A DNA stretch of 64,000 nucleotides from Tectiglobus sp965224045 (GTDB lineage: Bacteria > Pseudomonadota > Alphaproteobacteria > Rhizobiales > Hyphomicrobiaceae): assembly GCA_965224045.1 (NCBI GenBank), contig CBDCYD010000007.1, positions 186,001 to 250,000 of the forward strand. Direction: 5' to 3'. Shown piece by piece: positions 52,322 through 60,836 of the stretch. Position numbers and translations under genes: made by a program. Within the stretch, counting starts at the first letter, position 1. Each line of letters opens with the position of its first letter. The notes beneath the pieces are model-generated. The model was not told where the DNA came from. It saw nothing but the letters and a program-made list of their open reading frames with translations, and made no database searches.

Positions 52322-53230
52322 ATGACAAGCTTCTGCACAGACGGTAATCGCATCCGACTAGCGGCCGTTTTGGCCTGCATCGCGGTGAACCTGTGCATCT
52401 CGCCAACTCCCGTGCCAGCGCAAGACACACCAAAGCTGATCGTCGCAAGGGAAGTCCTGCTGCCGCCCAAGACCGTCATCCCGTTCCCAATTCACATCGA
52501 AAACCGCACCGCCCTGCCGGCAAACTGCTTCATCCGGATCAGCAAGCTCCCGCCAAACGCCAAGCTGACGGCCGGCCATCGCGTATCAGACGACACCTGG
52601 GCGGTGCCGATTGATCGCCTGACGAAATTGCGCATCGCCTACCCCAAAGACGTACCACCTCAAGCCGTCATCCGCGTTCAGCTCGTATCATTGGACCGCG
52701 GCCTTCTCGCCGACGAAACGGTGCGCCTGATTGCCGGACTGCGTCCCCTTGCACCGCCACGGCTTGCAACGAGGACTTTGAAGCGCGCCAGCGATGCGCG
52801 CCGCGACGCCGCCGACGTTATGGCCGCGACGTCCGGATTGACCGTCGGTAACGAGAAAGCTGCAAACGCCGCGAACCGCACGGGTCGGCTGGCCGCCCTC
52901 CCGTCGACCTCGAGCAGGCCCAACACCTCAACCACAACCGACCCGGGCAATCGCAACGCTGCGACCCAGCGCATGTTGGCCCGCGGCAATCAATTTCTGC
53001 TGCAAGGCAACGTCAACGCGGCACGCCTGTTTTACCGGCGCGCGGCCGATGCCGGTTCGGCAGCTGCCGCCATGGCGCTCGCTGCAACCTACGATCCCAA
53101 CGAGCTGCAAACGCTCGGCATCGTCGGCATGACAGGAGATGTCGGTGAGGCCAAACGCTGGTACGAGCGCGCGATCCAACTCGGGGAGGCCAAGGCCCGG
53201 ACCCGGCTGGACCGGCTGCCAGCGCAATAG
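52322..53230 (+). CDS. Exported protein with C-terminal Sel1/TPR-like repeats
   Basis: A 302-residue protein with a signal peptide (IRLAAVLACIAVNLCISPTPVPAQD), an N-terminal beta-rich domain (about 35-145: IVAREVLLPPKTVIPFPIHIENR, DDTWAVPIDRLTKLRIAYP), a low-complexity linker and a C-terminal Sel1-like region (GNQFLLQGNVNAARLFYRRAADAGSAAAAMALAATYDP ... AKRWYERAIQLG). The same C-terminal pattern occurs in exported rhizobial proteins of unknown function. Start is uncertain: ATGs at 52265, 52301 and 52322 are in frame and none has a good ribosome binding site. It follows the TAXI gene by up to 90 bases, probably one transcript. Confidence 0.7.
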   Translation: MTSFCTDGNRIRLAAVLACIAVNLCISPTPVPAQDTPKLIVAREVLLPPKTVIPFPIHIENRTALPANCFIRISKLPPNAKLTAGHRVSDDTWAVPIDRLTKLRIAYPKDVPPQAVIRVQLVSLDRGLLADETVRLIAGLRPLAPPRLATRTLKRASDARRDAADVMAATSGLTVGNEKAANAANRTGRLAALPSTSSRPNTSTTTDPGNRNAATQRMLARGNQFLLQGNVNAARLFYRRAADAGSAAAAMALAATYDPNELQTLGIVGMTGDVGEAKRWYERAIQLGEAKARTRLDRLPAQ

Positions 53231-53284
53231 TTTTGCAAGGCGCGAAACAATCGGCGTGCGAACAGCACGACAGACGTCTTCTCG

Positions 53285-53683
53285 TCACTTCCCGCGAGGG
53301 CCGTCATCCCATGTCAATGAGATGTGCCGGCCGGACCATCGCCCGTACCGCCACGGTTGCCAACGCCAGTGCTCATCGCGAATATCGGGCACGGGATCAT
53401 GGCCGGCCGTGCCCCATGGCTGACAACGCGCCAATCGCGACACGATCAGCCAGAACCCACGCCAGGCACCGTTCAAGTCGATGGCTTCGAGCGCGTAGTC
53501 GGAGCACGACGGAAGGTGCCGGCATTGCCACCCGAGCCAGGGCCGAAACGTCAATCGGTAGGCCCATATCGGAAGCTTCATCGCGCAACGCGCCACGCGT
53601 CCAGTCCAGCTGACATTGCGCGTCGCTGCGTTCGGCGACACGCGGGAATCCCGCCGGCGGCAGCTGTGCCGGCCGCCCGCCAT
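53285..53683 (-). CDS. yidD: Membrane protein insertion efficiency factor YidD
   Basis: Small factor assisting YidC-dependent membrane protein insertion. The signature CRHLPSCSDYALEAI is clear, preceded by an amphipathic segment (LPIWAYRLTFRPWLGWQ). The protein is 132 residues if it starts at 53683, where GAGG lies 9 bases upstream and the start overlaps the stop of the NifU-like gene; an internal ATG at 53581 would give 98 residues but has no ribosome binding site. Translational coupling to the upstream gene is likely. Confidence 0.85.
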   Translation of the reverse strand: MAGGRHSCRRRDSRVSPNAATRNVSWTGRVARCAMKLPIWAYRLTFRPWLGWQCRHLPSCSDYALEAIDLNGAWRGFWLIVSRLARCQPWGTAGHDPVPDIRDEHWRWQPWRYGRWSGRHISLTWDDGPRGK

Positions 53684-54150
53684 CACGCGATGGCCTCGGC
53701 CCCGCCGTGCGTGCGATCCGACTCGCTGAGCTGGTCGATCGCTTTTTCGATTGCATCAAAAATCAGCAGCGTCGAGGCATGCCGCGCCTTATAGGGCCGG
53801 ACCGGCTCCAGCAGCGCCAGTTCCCGCCAGCGCCCACCCGGCGGCGGCCCGTTTTCTTTGAGCATGGCCCGCATCTGGGCGGCAATTGTGCGGAATTCGT
53901 CAAATCCGGTTCCAATGATTTCACGTCCGACAATCGAAGCCGAGGCCTGCCCGAGAAGGCACGCCTTCACTGTCTGGCCGAACCCGACAATACGTTCGCC
54001 CTCGGCCTGGATCTCGACTTTCACGGTCGACCCGCACAACTTTGAATGCGCCGACGCCACAGCGTGCGGATCGGCGAGTGCTGCGGCATGTGGAATGTCT
54101 GCCGCCAGATCAAGCAGACGCGAACTGTAAATGTCGTTGAGCTCTGCCAT
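53683..54150 (-). CDS. NifU/IscU-like iron-sulphur scaffold family protein
   Basis: A 155-residue protein of the IscU/NifU N-terminal fold. Cys39 (SKLCGS) and Cys64 (VKACLLGQASAS) match two of the three cluster ligands. The third is replaced: where IscU has His-Cys, this protein reads RHAS, and the usual Asp after the first Cys-Gly is Ser. Such variants are common in alphaproteobacteria and may not assemble clusters in the canonical way. It is divergent from folE, and yidD is coupled downstream. Confidence 0.85.
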   Translation of the reverse strand: MAELNDIYSSRLLDLAADIPHAAALADPHAVASAHSKLCGSTVKVEIQAEGERIVGFGQTVKACLLGQASASIVGREIIGTGFDEFRTIAAQMRAMLKENGPPPGGRWRELALLEPVRPYKARHASTLLIFDAIEKAIDQLSESDRTHGGAEAIA

Positions 54151-54268
54151 ACCGCCTTGCCTTGACGATCCCTTCCGCACCTGCCAGCGGACACACCGGC
54201 AACGGTTGCTTCAACCACCGGCCACCGCAATACACGATCCGCGCTGCAAACAATAGGCTGGCATCAGT

Positions 54269-54307
54269 TTGGCGCATTGTCCATTGTGGTTTATATAGGA
54301 GCGCTCC
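54269..54307 (+). promoter_or_regulatory. Candidate folE promoter with palindrome at the start site
   Basis: TTGGCG (54269-54274) and TATATA (54292-54297) with 17-base spacing resemble a housekeeping promoter. The perfect ten-base palindrome GGAGCGCTCC (54298-54307) lies immediately downstream, across the expected start of transcription, a position where an operator would block initiation. The folE ATG is about 90 bases away. No regulator is identified. Confidence 0.42.
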
Positions 54308-54392
54308 GCGTAGCTGCCATAGGTCTGGTCCGCCTGCCGGTCCAGCGCGCAGCCGCCAAGATTTGCAAACCCGGAAAGATTTGCAATCCCAG

Positions 54393-55028
54393 ATGTCCCG
54401 CACAACACCTGTAACGCATCTTAACCCTGCAAAAAGCGCGCCCGACTGCCCCACCCGCGCCGAGGCCGAAGCTGCCGTCCGCACGCTGCTCGCCTGGGCC
54501 GGTGACAACCCCGATCGCGACGAGTTGCACGACACCCCCCGCCGCGTCGTCGAAGCCTATGAGGAGTATTTCCGCGGCTACCGGGAAGACCCCATGGACT
54601 GGCTCTCCGATGCCGAGATAGACATGGCCGGCGGATATGACGATATCATCATGCTGAACGGCGTGCGTGTGCAGAGCTTCTGCGAGCACCACCTCACCCC
54701 GTTCGAAGGCAGCGCCAGCCTCGCCTACCTGCCGGATCGCCAGGTCGTCGGCCTGTCGCGCCTGGCCCGCGTCGTTGACACGTTCGCGCGCCGCCTGCAG
54801 ACCCAGGAACAGTTAACCGAACAGATCACGCGGGCACTCGAAGAAGGCCTTAAGCCACGTGGCGTCGCCGTCCTCATCGAGGCGGAACACCAATGCATAT
54901 CGTTTCGCGGTCTTCGCCAAACCGGTATCAAGACCATTACGACACGCTTTTGCGGTGCCTTTGACACCGATCAGGACCTTCGCGATCGTTTCCTGCAGCT
55001 GACGCGGACCACGCCACACAGCAAATGA
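54393..55028 (+). CDS. folE: GTP cyclohydrolase I
   Basis: Converts GTP to 7,8-dihydroneopterin triphosphate, the first step to folate and to the deazaguanine precursor of queuosine. The 211-residue protein has zinc ligands Cys97 and His100 in SFCEHHLTPF and Cys168 in EHQCISFRG, and the catalytic GLSRLARVV region. The start at 54393 (MSRTTPVTHL) gives the family length. folE feeds both folate and the queuosine branch represented here by queF. hisI follows 52 bases downstream. Confidence 0.96.
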   Translation: MSRTTPVTHLNPAKSAPDCPTRAEAEAAVRTLLAWAGDNPDRDELHDTPRRVVEAYEEYFRGYREDPMDWLSDAEIDMAGGYDDIIMLNGVRVQSFCEHHLTPFEGSASLAYLPDRQVVGLSRLARVVDTFARRLQTQEQLTEQITRALEEGLKPRGVAVLIEAEHQCISFRGLRQTGIKTITTRFCGAFDTDQDLRDRFLQLTRTTPHSK

Positions 55029-55080
55029 CCATTCACCTGTCCCGCAGCAGATAGAGATCACCAACGCCCACGCAACAACG

Positions 55081-55521
55081 ATGACAACATCCTCCCGGTT
55101 TCCGCCCCGCGCCGGCAAGCACGAATTGGAAGAGGGCTGCGACCTCCAGCCGAAGTTCGACGAGCACGGCCTCATTCCGGCGATCGCGAGCGACGCAGCG
55201 TCCGGGGAGGTCTTGATGTTCGCCTGGATGAACGAGGAGGCCCTGCTCCGGACCATCGCCACCCGCACGGCCCACTTCTGGAGCCGCTCGCGTGCCAAAC
55301 TCTGGCGCAAAGGCGAGGACAGCGGCAACACGCTGGCGGTCTTGGAAATGCGCACCGATTGCGATCAGGATGTCATTTTGCTGAAAGTCCGCGCCGAGGG
55401 CCGTGGCGTTGCATGTCACACCGGGCGACGATCGTGCTTCTACCGCACCATCGCGTTGGACGGGTCTTCAACGGACCCTGCTCTGGACTTCGCCGACGGC
55501 GAAGAACCGCGCGAAGACTGA
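55081..55521 (+). CDS. hisI: Phosphoribosyl-AMP cyclohydrolase
   Basis: Opens the adenine ring of phosphoribosyl-AMP, step three of histidine synthesis. The 146-residue stand-alone enzyme shows VLMFAWMNEEAL, WSRSRAKLWRKGEDSGN, the magnesium-binding DCDQD and the zinc Cys motif CHTGRRSCFYR. Following folE is a common arrangement in Rhizobiales. The ATG at 55081 lacks a strong Shine-Dalgarno. Confidence 0.95.
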   Translation: MTTSSRFPPRAGKHELEEGCDLQPKFDEHGLIPAIASDAASGEVLMFAWMNEEALLRTIATRTAHFWSRSRAKLWRKGEDSGNTLAVLEMRTDCDQDVILLKVRAEGRGVACHTGRRSCFYRTIALDGSSTDPALDFADGEEPRED

Positions 55522-55736
55522 CGCTGCCAAACTCGGCACGAGGCCCGCTCGCGCCGCCCCGTCTCCGCCTCGGTGGGCCAAATATTAACCAATCTCAGGA
55601 CCAAATCTGTGTTATTGAGTCACAGATCGCGTGAGGGACACGATTCTTGCACTCAACGCACAGGTGCCACGAACGGTGCGGTGCCGATAGCGGGTATCAT
55701 GCGGATCACCCGCCGCAAAAATTGGATCGTTTTTGG

Positions 55737-56699
55737 ATGTCGGAGCCAAAGATCGGAATTGCCTTTGGGGGCGGCGCAGCCCGAGGCTGGGCACACATTG
55801 GCGTTTTGCAGGCATTGCTTTCTGCGGGCATCAAACCCTACTGCATTTCCGGCACGTCGATCGGCGCCGTCGTTGGCGGTTGCTATGCGGCCGGCCAACT
55901 CGACAGCCTCGAGCAGTTCGCACGGAGCCTCACCCGCCGCACTGTATTCGGCTATTTCGATATCAACCTGACCGGATCCGGCCTGATCAGCGGCCATCGC
56001 CTGGGCCAGACACTGATGACCGCACTTGGCGAAACGGTCATCGAAGACCTCGACGTCCCGTTCACGGCCGTAGCGACCGAGATCGGCACCGGCCACGAAG
56101 TGTGGCTATCGCGCGGTTCACTCGTCGACGGCCTTCGCGCCTCTTATGCCATCCCCGGCATTTTCCGTCCGGTGCGGTTTGGCGGGCGTTGGTTGTTCGA
56201 CGGCGCGCTCGTTAACCCGATCCCGGTAACGGTATGCCGGGCGATGGGCGCCCAATACGTCATAGCCGTCAATCTCAATGCTGACCTTTTCGGCCTCGGC
56301 ACAGTCCTTGCCGACTTTGAAGCCAAGCCCGACCAGAACGTCACCACCGATGCCGGCAATCTGGCAGCGACCAACGGCTGGGGCGCACGAAAGTTGATCC
56401 AGCGGCAGTTGTTTGGCCGCAATCAGGACGATCCGGAAAGTCCGCCCAGCATATCGACCGTCATGGTGGATGCGATCAACATCGTCCACGACCGTATTGC
56501 CCGCTCTCGTCTGGCCGGAGATCCGCCGGATGTTCTCATCAGCCCGCGGCTTGGCAACTTTGGCTTGTTCGAGTTCCACCGTGCCAGTGAGTTGATCGAA
56601 CGTGGGGCCGTCGCGGCCGAGCGCATCCTCGCCGATATCGAGCACGACCTGAAGTATAGCGACGCTTCCAGCCGGCCGCCGCTGGTTCACACCACCTGA
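55737..56699 (+). CDS. Patatin-like phospholipase family protein (RssA-type)
   Basis: Putative lipid acyl hydrolase of 320 residues. The oxyanion-hole GGGAARGWAHIGVL (11-24), nucleophile elbow GTSIG with Ser41, and the catalytic Asp in LFDGALVNPIPV are intact. Size and motifs resemble bacterial RssA/YchK-type patatins. The start at 55737 (MSEPKIGIAFGGG) is chosen because the family begins here, although its ribosome binding site is poor. The 215 bases before it contain a weak dyad, ATCTGTG/CACAGAT (55605-55627), and nothing else clear. Confidence 0.9.
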   Translation: MSEPKIGIAFGGGAARGWAHIGVLQALLSAGIKPYCISGTSIGAVVGGCYAAGQLDSLEQFARSLTRRTVFGYFDINLTGSGLISGHRLGQTLMTALGETVIEDLDVPFTAVATEIGTGHEVWLSRGSLVDGLRASYAIPGIFRPVRFGGRWLFDGALVNPIPVTVCRAMGAQYVIAVNLNADLFGLGTVLADFEAKPDQNVTTDAGNLAATNGWGARKLIQRQLFGRNQDDPESPPSISTVMVDAINIVHDRIARSRLAGDPPDVLISPRLGNFGLFEFHRASELIERGAVAAERILADIEHDLKYSDASSRPPLVHTT

Positions 56700-56705
56700 C
56701 AGGCA

Positions 56706-57440
56706 TCACTGCCATCCGCGCCCACGATCAAACAGGCCAAACAGCACGAAGCCCGCGAAAAAGCCGCCGAGATGCGCTTCCCATGCAATCCCGTCAGCAC
56801 CAACGAGCGAAGACCCGAATAGCCCGAAAAGCAGGTTGATCAAGATCCATGCTCCAGTTGCAGCAAGCGTGCGGCGATCGCGTAACGCCATGCCGAGCGG
56901 CATCCGCGGCACCAGGTCCGGATGACGTTGCAGGATCGCGACGCCGCCCATCTCAAACGCCGTGAAGATCACGCGGAATGCAGCACCCATCAGCCCGGAC
57001 ACCGCTCCTGATGCGCCGATCACGATGGTTTGCGACAGTCCATTGATCGCGACGTAGGCAAGTCCGCCGGCAACGGTACAGATCACGAACAGCAAAAGAA
57101 ATCCCAACACGCTCGTGCGTCTTGCGATCAGACTACCGAAGGCCAGCAGCCAGGCGCCGTTGATCAGCAGATGCATCCAGTCGCCGTGAAGCAGCGCGTG
57201 CGTGGCAAGCGACGTCAAGCCCACCTCGAAGCCGCCCGGCAATTGATCCGCCAGCGAGCCGAGGCGGAGCGGCAAAAACGCCAAATAGACGATGAGCTGT
57301 CTCTCGGTCCCGGCGTCGACGACGCTGCGCAACAGGTGCATCGCGACCAGCACGGCCAGTATTCCGACGACAACGGACGGCGCATTGATCGCCGGCTGGC
57401 GTGAACTTTCTTTCTGCATCGAGGACTGCTGTTCCTTCAA
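56706..57440 (-). CDS. Rhomboid family intramembrane serine protease
   Basis: A 244-residue membrane protein with about six segments. The catalytic dyad is visible: Ser144 in the GASGAVSG motif and His223 in EAHLGGFFAGF; HGDWMHLLINGAWL supplies the conserved His/Asn of the oxyanion region. Substrates are unknown. Met8 is an alternative start. It converges on the patatin gene with only 6 bases between stops and is divergent from a PAS-domain gene. Confidence 0.93.
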   Translation of the reverse strand: MKEQQSSMQKESSRQPAINAPSVVVGILAVLVAMHLLRSVVDAGTERQLIVYLAFLPLRLGSLADQLPGGFEVGLTSLATHALLHGDWMHLLINGAWLLAFGSLIARRTSVLGFLLLFVICTVAGGLAYVAINGLSQTIVIGASGAVSGLMGAAFRVIFTAFEMGGVAILQRHPDLVPRMPLGMALRDRRTLAATGAWILINLLFGLFGSSLVGADGIAWEAHLGGFFAGFVLFGLFDRGRGWQ

Positions 57441-57622
57441 GTTGGGTATGCCTGGTTACCTTACCACCGCCACCACAACAACAATTGGCATGGTTCCTGC
57501 TGCGTTACGCACGAGGCCTCCTTCGCCATTAACCACCGACGCAGCCGTGCCCAGTCTTCAAGCCGTCCGCCAAACGCACATCACGAAATTCTGGCTGCAA
57601 CAGGACACATGGACGATCACGC

Positions 57623-58246
57623 ATGCAACACAAGACCAGCCAGATCCTGTTCAGCTACTGGGATGACTTGCGCGCCGGCCGGCGCGCGCCGGGCCGCATC
57701 GAGATCGATCCGGCCCGCATCGCCCCGATCCTGCCCGAAACGATGATGCTCGAAGTCACGGCTCCGGGCAGCTACCGCTTTCGCATTGCCGGCACACGCA
57801 TTTGTGAGAGCCTCGGCATGGAACTGCGCGGCATCAACTTTCTGGCATTGTGGTCGCCGCAGGACCAGCGCACATTGGACAGAACACTCTATGCAATCAC
57901 GCTGCATGGTCATGCCACGTGGTTTCAGGTTGCATCAACGACGAGCCATGGCGATGCCGTCACTTCGGAACTGATCCTTCTGCCCCTCAGTAATGCCGAC
58001 GGTGAAATCACCCGTTTTATGGGCGCATGGAGTATTTCATCGGACAGCGAATGGATCGGCGCCAGTTATCTGGCCAACCACAGGATGCTGTCTGGCGAGG
58101 GATCTCGCGCGGAAAATGCAACCACCGTCTCATCGCCCGGCCAGGGTTCGCGATCGTCTGCCCCCCTTGTCGTCGACACGTCTCTCGGCCGCATCGTGAC
58201 CTCGCAACGACGTCGATTTCGGGTTTACGACGGTGGGCTTTCTTAA
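57623..58246 (+). CDS. PAS domain protein (PAS_5 type)
   Basis: A 207-residue cytoplasmic protein. Residues about 5-145 fit the alphaproteobacterial PAS_5 family: FSYWDDLRAGRRAPGRIEIDPARI, RFRIAGTRICESLGMELRGINFLALW, and ELILLPLSNADGEITRFMGAWS. The remainder (150-207) is a Ser/Arg-rich tail. There is no output domain, so it is probably a stand-alone sensor or scaffold. It precedes the PilZ gene on the same strand, and proteins of this family often sit beside PilZ genes. Confidence 0.8.
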   Translation: MQHKTSQILFSYWDDLRAGRRAPGRIEIDPARIAPILPETMMLEVTAPGSYRFRIAGTRICESLGMELRGINFLALWSPQDQRTLDRTLYAITLHGHATWFQVASTTSHGDAVTSELILLPLSNADGEITRFMGAWSISSDSEWIGASYLANHRMLSGEGSRAENATTVSSPGQGSRSSAPLVVDTSLGRIVTSQRRRFRVYDGGLS

Positions 58247-58411
58247 CGATTTCCCCGCCTGCGTTCAGTCGGGGTGCCAAATCTGTCTCAAAACAGTGCA
58301 CCGCGTTCGTCCTTCATTAACGGGTGCAGGCCATAGTTGAGCGATCGCCGCCAGTGCTTGCGCCTCGATCATGAGATCTGGCTGCAGCACGTCCAGACGA
58401 AGCGCAAAGCT

Positions 58412-59044
58412 ATGCTCACGACGGAAGCAGACAAACCAACCCACTTGCCGACCGCCTTTCGGATTGCTCCGGATCGCCGCCGCCATAAACGCGTCAAGCT
58501 CACGCTGCTTGGCCGTTTCATGCGCGCTTCAAAGAGCGAATATCCGTGCCGACTAATCGACATTTCCGTCGGCGGGGCAGCGATCTCCTCACCCGTTGAC
58601 GTCGAAAAGGGCGAACACATCGTCGTCTATTTCGACAATCTCGGAGGCCTCGAAGGCACCGTTTCCCGTCTCCTCGATGGCGGTTTTGCCGTGGAATTCA
58701 ACATCACGACCCGGCGTCGTCAAAAACTCGCAGCCCAACTCACAGTGCTCGTCAACGAAAAGGAAATCTCCGAGTTCGACCTGCGCCGGCCCGGCCATGA
58801 CCGCATCGCGCTCGCCAACCGGTCTCTCGCCATCACCTATGAGGACGGAGAAACAGAGGAGTGCGACGCACTCGACGTATCGATTTCCGGTGCCTCCATT
58901 GCAAGCGACGCGCGACCACGCATCGGCTCGATGATCACCGTTGGCAAGTTGCGTGCACGTGTCGCGCGCCATCATTCGCGCGGCTTCGGCGTCGCGTTCA
59001 TCGATATCCAGAAAGTAGAGGCCATCAGACGCCATTTCGGTTGA
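58412..59044 (+). CDS. Tandem PilZ domain protein (c-di-GMP receptor candidate)
   Basis: A 210-residue protein with two PilZ-like domains. The first (about 20-110) has the full ligand signature: an RxxxR at 23-27 (RRHKR) and DISVGGAAI at 50-58. The second (about 115-208) keeps a DVSISGASI strand and ends FGVAFIDIQ but lacks an obvious RxxxR, so it may not bind c-di-GMP. The start at 58412 is inferred from domain length; its ribosome binding site is poor. Context with a PAS protein and a LapG-type protease suggests control of surface or motility functions. Confidence 0.85.
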   Translation: MLTTEADKPTHLPTAFRIAPDRRRHKRVKLTLLGRFMRASKSEYPCRLIDISVGGAAISSPVDVEKGEHIVVYFDNLGGLEGTVSRLLDGGFAVEFNITTRRRQKLAAQLTVLVNEKEISEFDLRRPGHDRIALANRSLAITYEDGETEECDALDVSISGASIASDARPRIGSMITVGKLRARVARHHSRGFGVAFIDIQKVEAIRRHFG

Positions 59045-59193
59045 GGCGGGCGTTTTTCCCGGGTTCGCCAGACGTTCCGAAGCGGAAAAACTTGTCCACA
59101 ACTGATTGCGCACCAAACAAACACCGCAAAGCAGTGGCAGACGAAACGATGTATAAAGTTCGATCAGTAAATGTAGTGAGTTCAGGGTACGCA

Positions 59194-59817
59194 ATGACAT
59201 TTGCGCGTTGGTGTGTAGCGTTGCTGTGCAGCGGATTGTTCCTCGGCACGGCAATGGCGGGGGAAACAGTCAACGGGCCTCGCTACATGCGGGTCCATGG
59301 CCAGGCCGCGCCCCCTTATGGATTTTTGCAATTCTGCCGCGCATATGCTGCGGAGTGCCGCCCGAAGGGGTTTCAGAACAGCCGCTTCGATGCTTCACCT
59401 GAGCACCTCAGTGAACTCGACGAGGTCAATCGTCAGGTCAACAACGCCGTTATTCCGGCAACCGACGAAGCCATTTATGGGGTAGAAGAGTACTGGACAT
59501 TCCCTGGCGCGATGGGTGACTGCGAAGACTACGTGGTGCTTAAGCGTCGCCTCCTGATGCAGCGTGGCTGGCCGGCCGGCGCCTTGTTGATCACCGTCGT
59601 GCTGGACGAAAAGGGTGATGGCCATGCCGTTCTGACGGCGCGCACGGCTCAGGGCGATTTCATCCTCGACAACAAGTCGGCTGACGTCCGTCTTTGGTCG
59701 ACAACCCCCTACCGCTACATTATGCGCCAATCCTACATCAATCCGCGCGTGTGGATGTCCCTTGACCCTCGCGCCACTGCCTCACCGCAAGCACTGGCCG
59801 GCGTGCGCAGCCGTTAA
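59194..59817 (+). CDS. Transglutaminase-like cysteine peptidase (BTLCP, peptidase C93/LapG type)
   Basis: Exported cysteine peptidase of 207 residues. The signal peptide ends GTAMAG; the start at 59194 has CAGGG 7 bases upstream (a Met 15 codons earlier is possible). The predicted Cys-His-Asp triad is Cys110 (MGDCEDYVVLKR), His144 (DGHAVLTA) and Asp159 (FILDNKS), with spacing close to LapG, the periplasmic protease that releases biofilm adhesins under c-di-GMP control. No lapD or giant adhesin gene is in the window. It lies directly after the PilZ gene, 149 bases apart. Confidence 0.88.
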   Translation: MTFARWCVALLCSGLFLGTAMAGETVNGPRYMRVHGQAAPPYGFLQFCRAYAAECRPKGFQNSRFDASPEHLSELDEVNRQVNNAVIPATDEAIYGVEEYWTFPGAMGDCEDYVVLKRRLLMQRGWPAGALLITVVLDEKGDGHAVLTARTAQGDFILDNKSADVRLWSTTPYRYIMRQSYINPRVWMSLDPRATASPQALAGVRSR

Positions 59818-59936
59818 GCCCCTCATACGGAAGGGCCGCTTCAGGCTCGTCTGTCAGCGGCTTCCTTCAGGCCAACACGCGCTTTCCTGTATCGACAGAA
59901 ATCCGCGTCAGACCGCGGGGCGGCACACCAGCGCGA

Positions 59937-60467
59937 TTAAGTCTGCGCCCGCATTCCGGCTGCAAACCGGCGCCAATTATTCTGATAGCCCTCGCTGGCC
60001 CGGCGATTTCGCACGATGTCCTCGTCCGTTACCTCGCGCACAACCTTGCCCGGCACCCCCATCACCAGCGAGCGCGGTGGGATAACCTTGCCTTCCGGAA
60101 CCAGCGCGTGTGCGCCGATCAGGCTGTCTTCACCGATCACGGCCCCATTCAAGACGGTGGCGCCAATGCCGATGAGGCTGCCGCGCTTGACGGTACAGCC
60201 GTGCAGCATCGCCATATGGCCGACCGTACAGTCCTCTTCAATCGTCATTGGAAATCCGGGGTCCGTGTGCAGAACGCAACCGTCCTGGACGTTGGATCCC
60301 CGGCCAATGACGATCGTTTCGTTGTCGCCGCGGATCACCACGTTGAACCAAACGCTGGCGTTTTCCTCAAGGCGCACATTGCCGACAACCGTCGCGTTGG
60401 GCGCAACCCAGTAGTTTCCCGACTCGGGTGTTGAAACGCCGGTTCCATCCAAACTGAAGAGTGCCAT
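59937..60467 (-). CDS. Gamma-class carbonic anhydrase family protein
   Basis: A 176-residue left-handed beta-helix protein with metal-binding His67, His84 and His89 (VLHTD, GHMAMLHG) and the hexapeptide pattern typical of YrdA/CaiE-like gamma carbonic anhydrases. Enzymatic activity in such homologues is often unproven. The ATG has GGGG 8 bases upstream. It follows the DUF3126 gene by 22 bases, forming a cysE-DUF3126-carbonic anhydrase run. Confidence 0.9.
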   Translation of the reverse strand: MALFSLDGTGVSTPESGNYWVAPNATVVGNVRLEENASVWFNVVIRGDNETIVIGRGSNVQDGCVLHTDPGFPMTIEEDCTVGHMAMLHGCTVKRGSLIGIGATVLNGAVIGEDSLIGAHALVPEGKVIPPRSLVMGVPGKVVREVTDEDIVRNRRASEGYQNNWRRFAAGMRAQT

Positions 60468-60489
60468 GGCAAATCCCCGCCCTTACAGA

Positions 60490-60702
60490 TCACGCGTCAT
60501 CAAGATCAATGTCGAGAATGGCCATCTGAAGCTGAAAGCTGACCTCGCCGTCTTCCTCCTCCCGATAGAGCGGAGCGAGGAACTCATCACCGATGAAGAC
60601 CTCTGCCATATCGTTTTTTTTTGGGTGCATGACGACGCGGATCGCGTCGTTTCCGAAGAGATTGCGAAGGTAACGTTGTAGCTTGACGACATCGTCTTTC
60701 AT
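60490..60702 (-). CDS. DUF3126 family protein
   Basis: A 70-residue protein matching the small alphaproteobacterial DUF3126 family by eye: VVKLQRYLRNLFGNDAIRVVMHPKKNDMAEVFIGDEFLAPLY and the C-terminal QMAILDIDL. Function is unknown. AGGA 7 bases before the ATG supports the start. It follows cysE by 134 bases, a pairing frequent in this class. Confidence 0.88.
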   Translation of the reverse strand: MKDDVVKLQRYLRNLFGNDAIRVVMHPKKNDMAEVFIGDEFLAPLYREEEDGEVSFQLQMAILDIDLDDA

Positions 60703-60836
60703 TCAGGTGTCCTGTTCTCTTTGTTTTTCCTGGAAAATCCATAGGATGTTGTTGCAAGCCCTCGGCTTGCTCGCAAGCGCCCAAACTACCTCATCAGGAC
60801 ACCGGGGCGCTCCGCTCCCTCAATTGATCATGCTCT

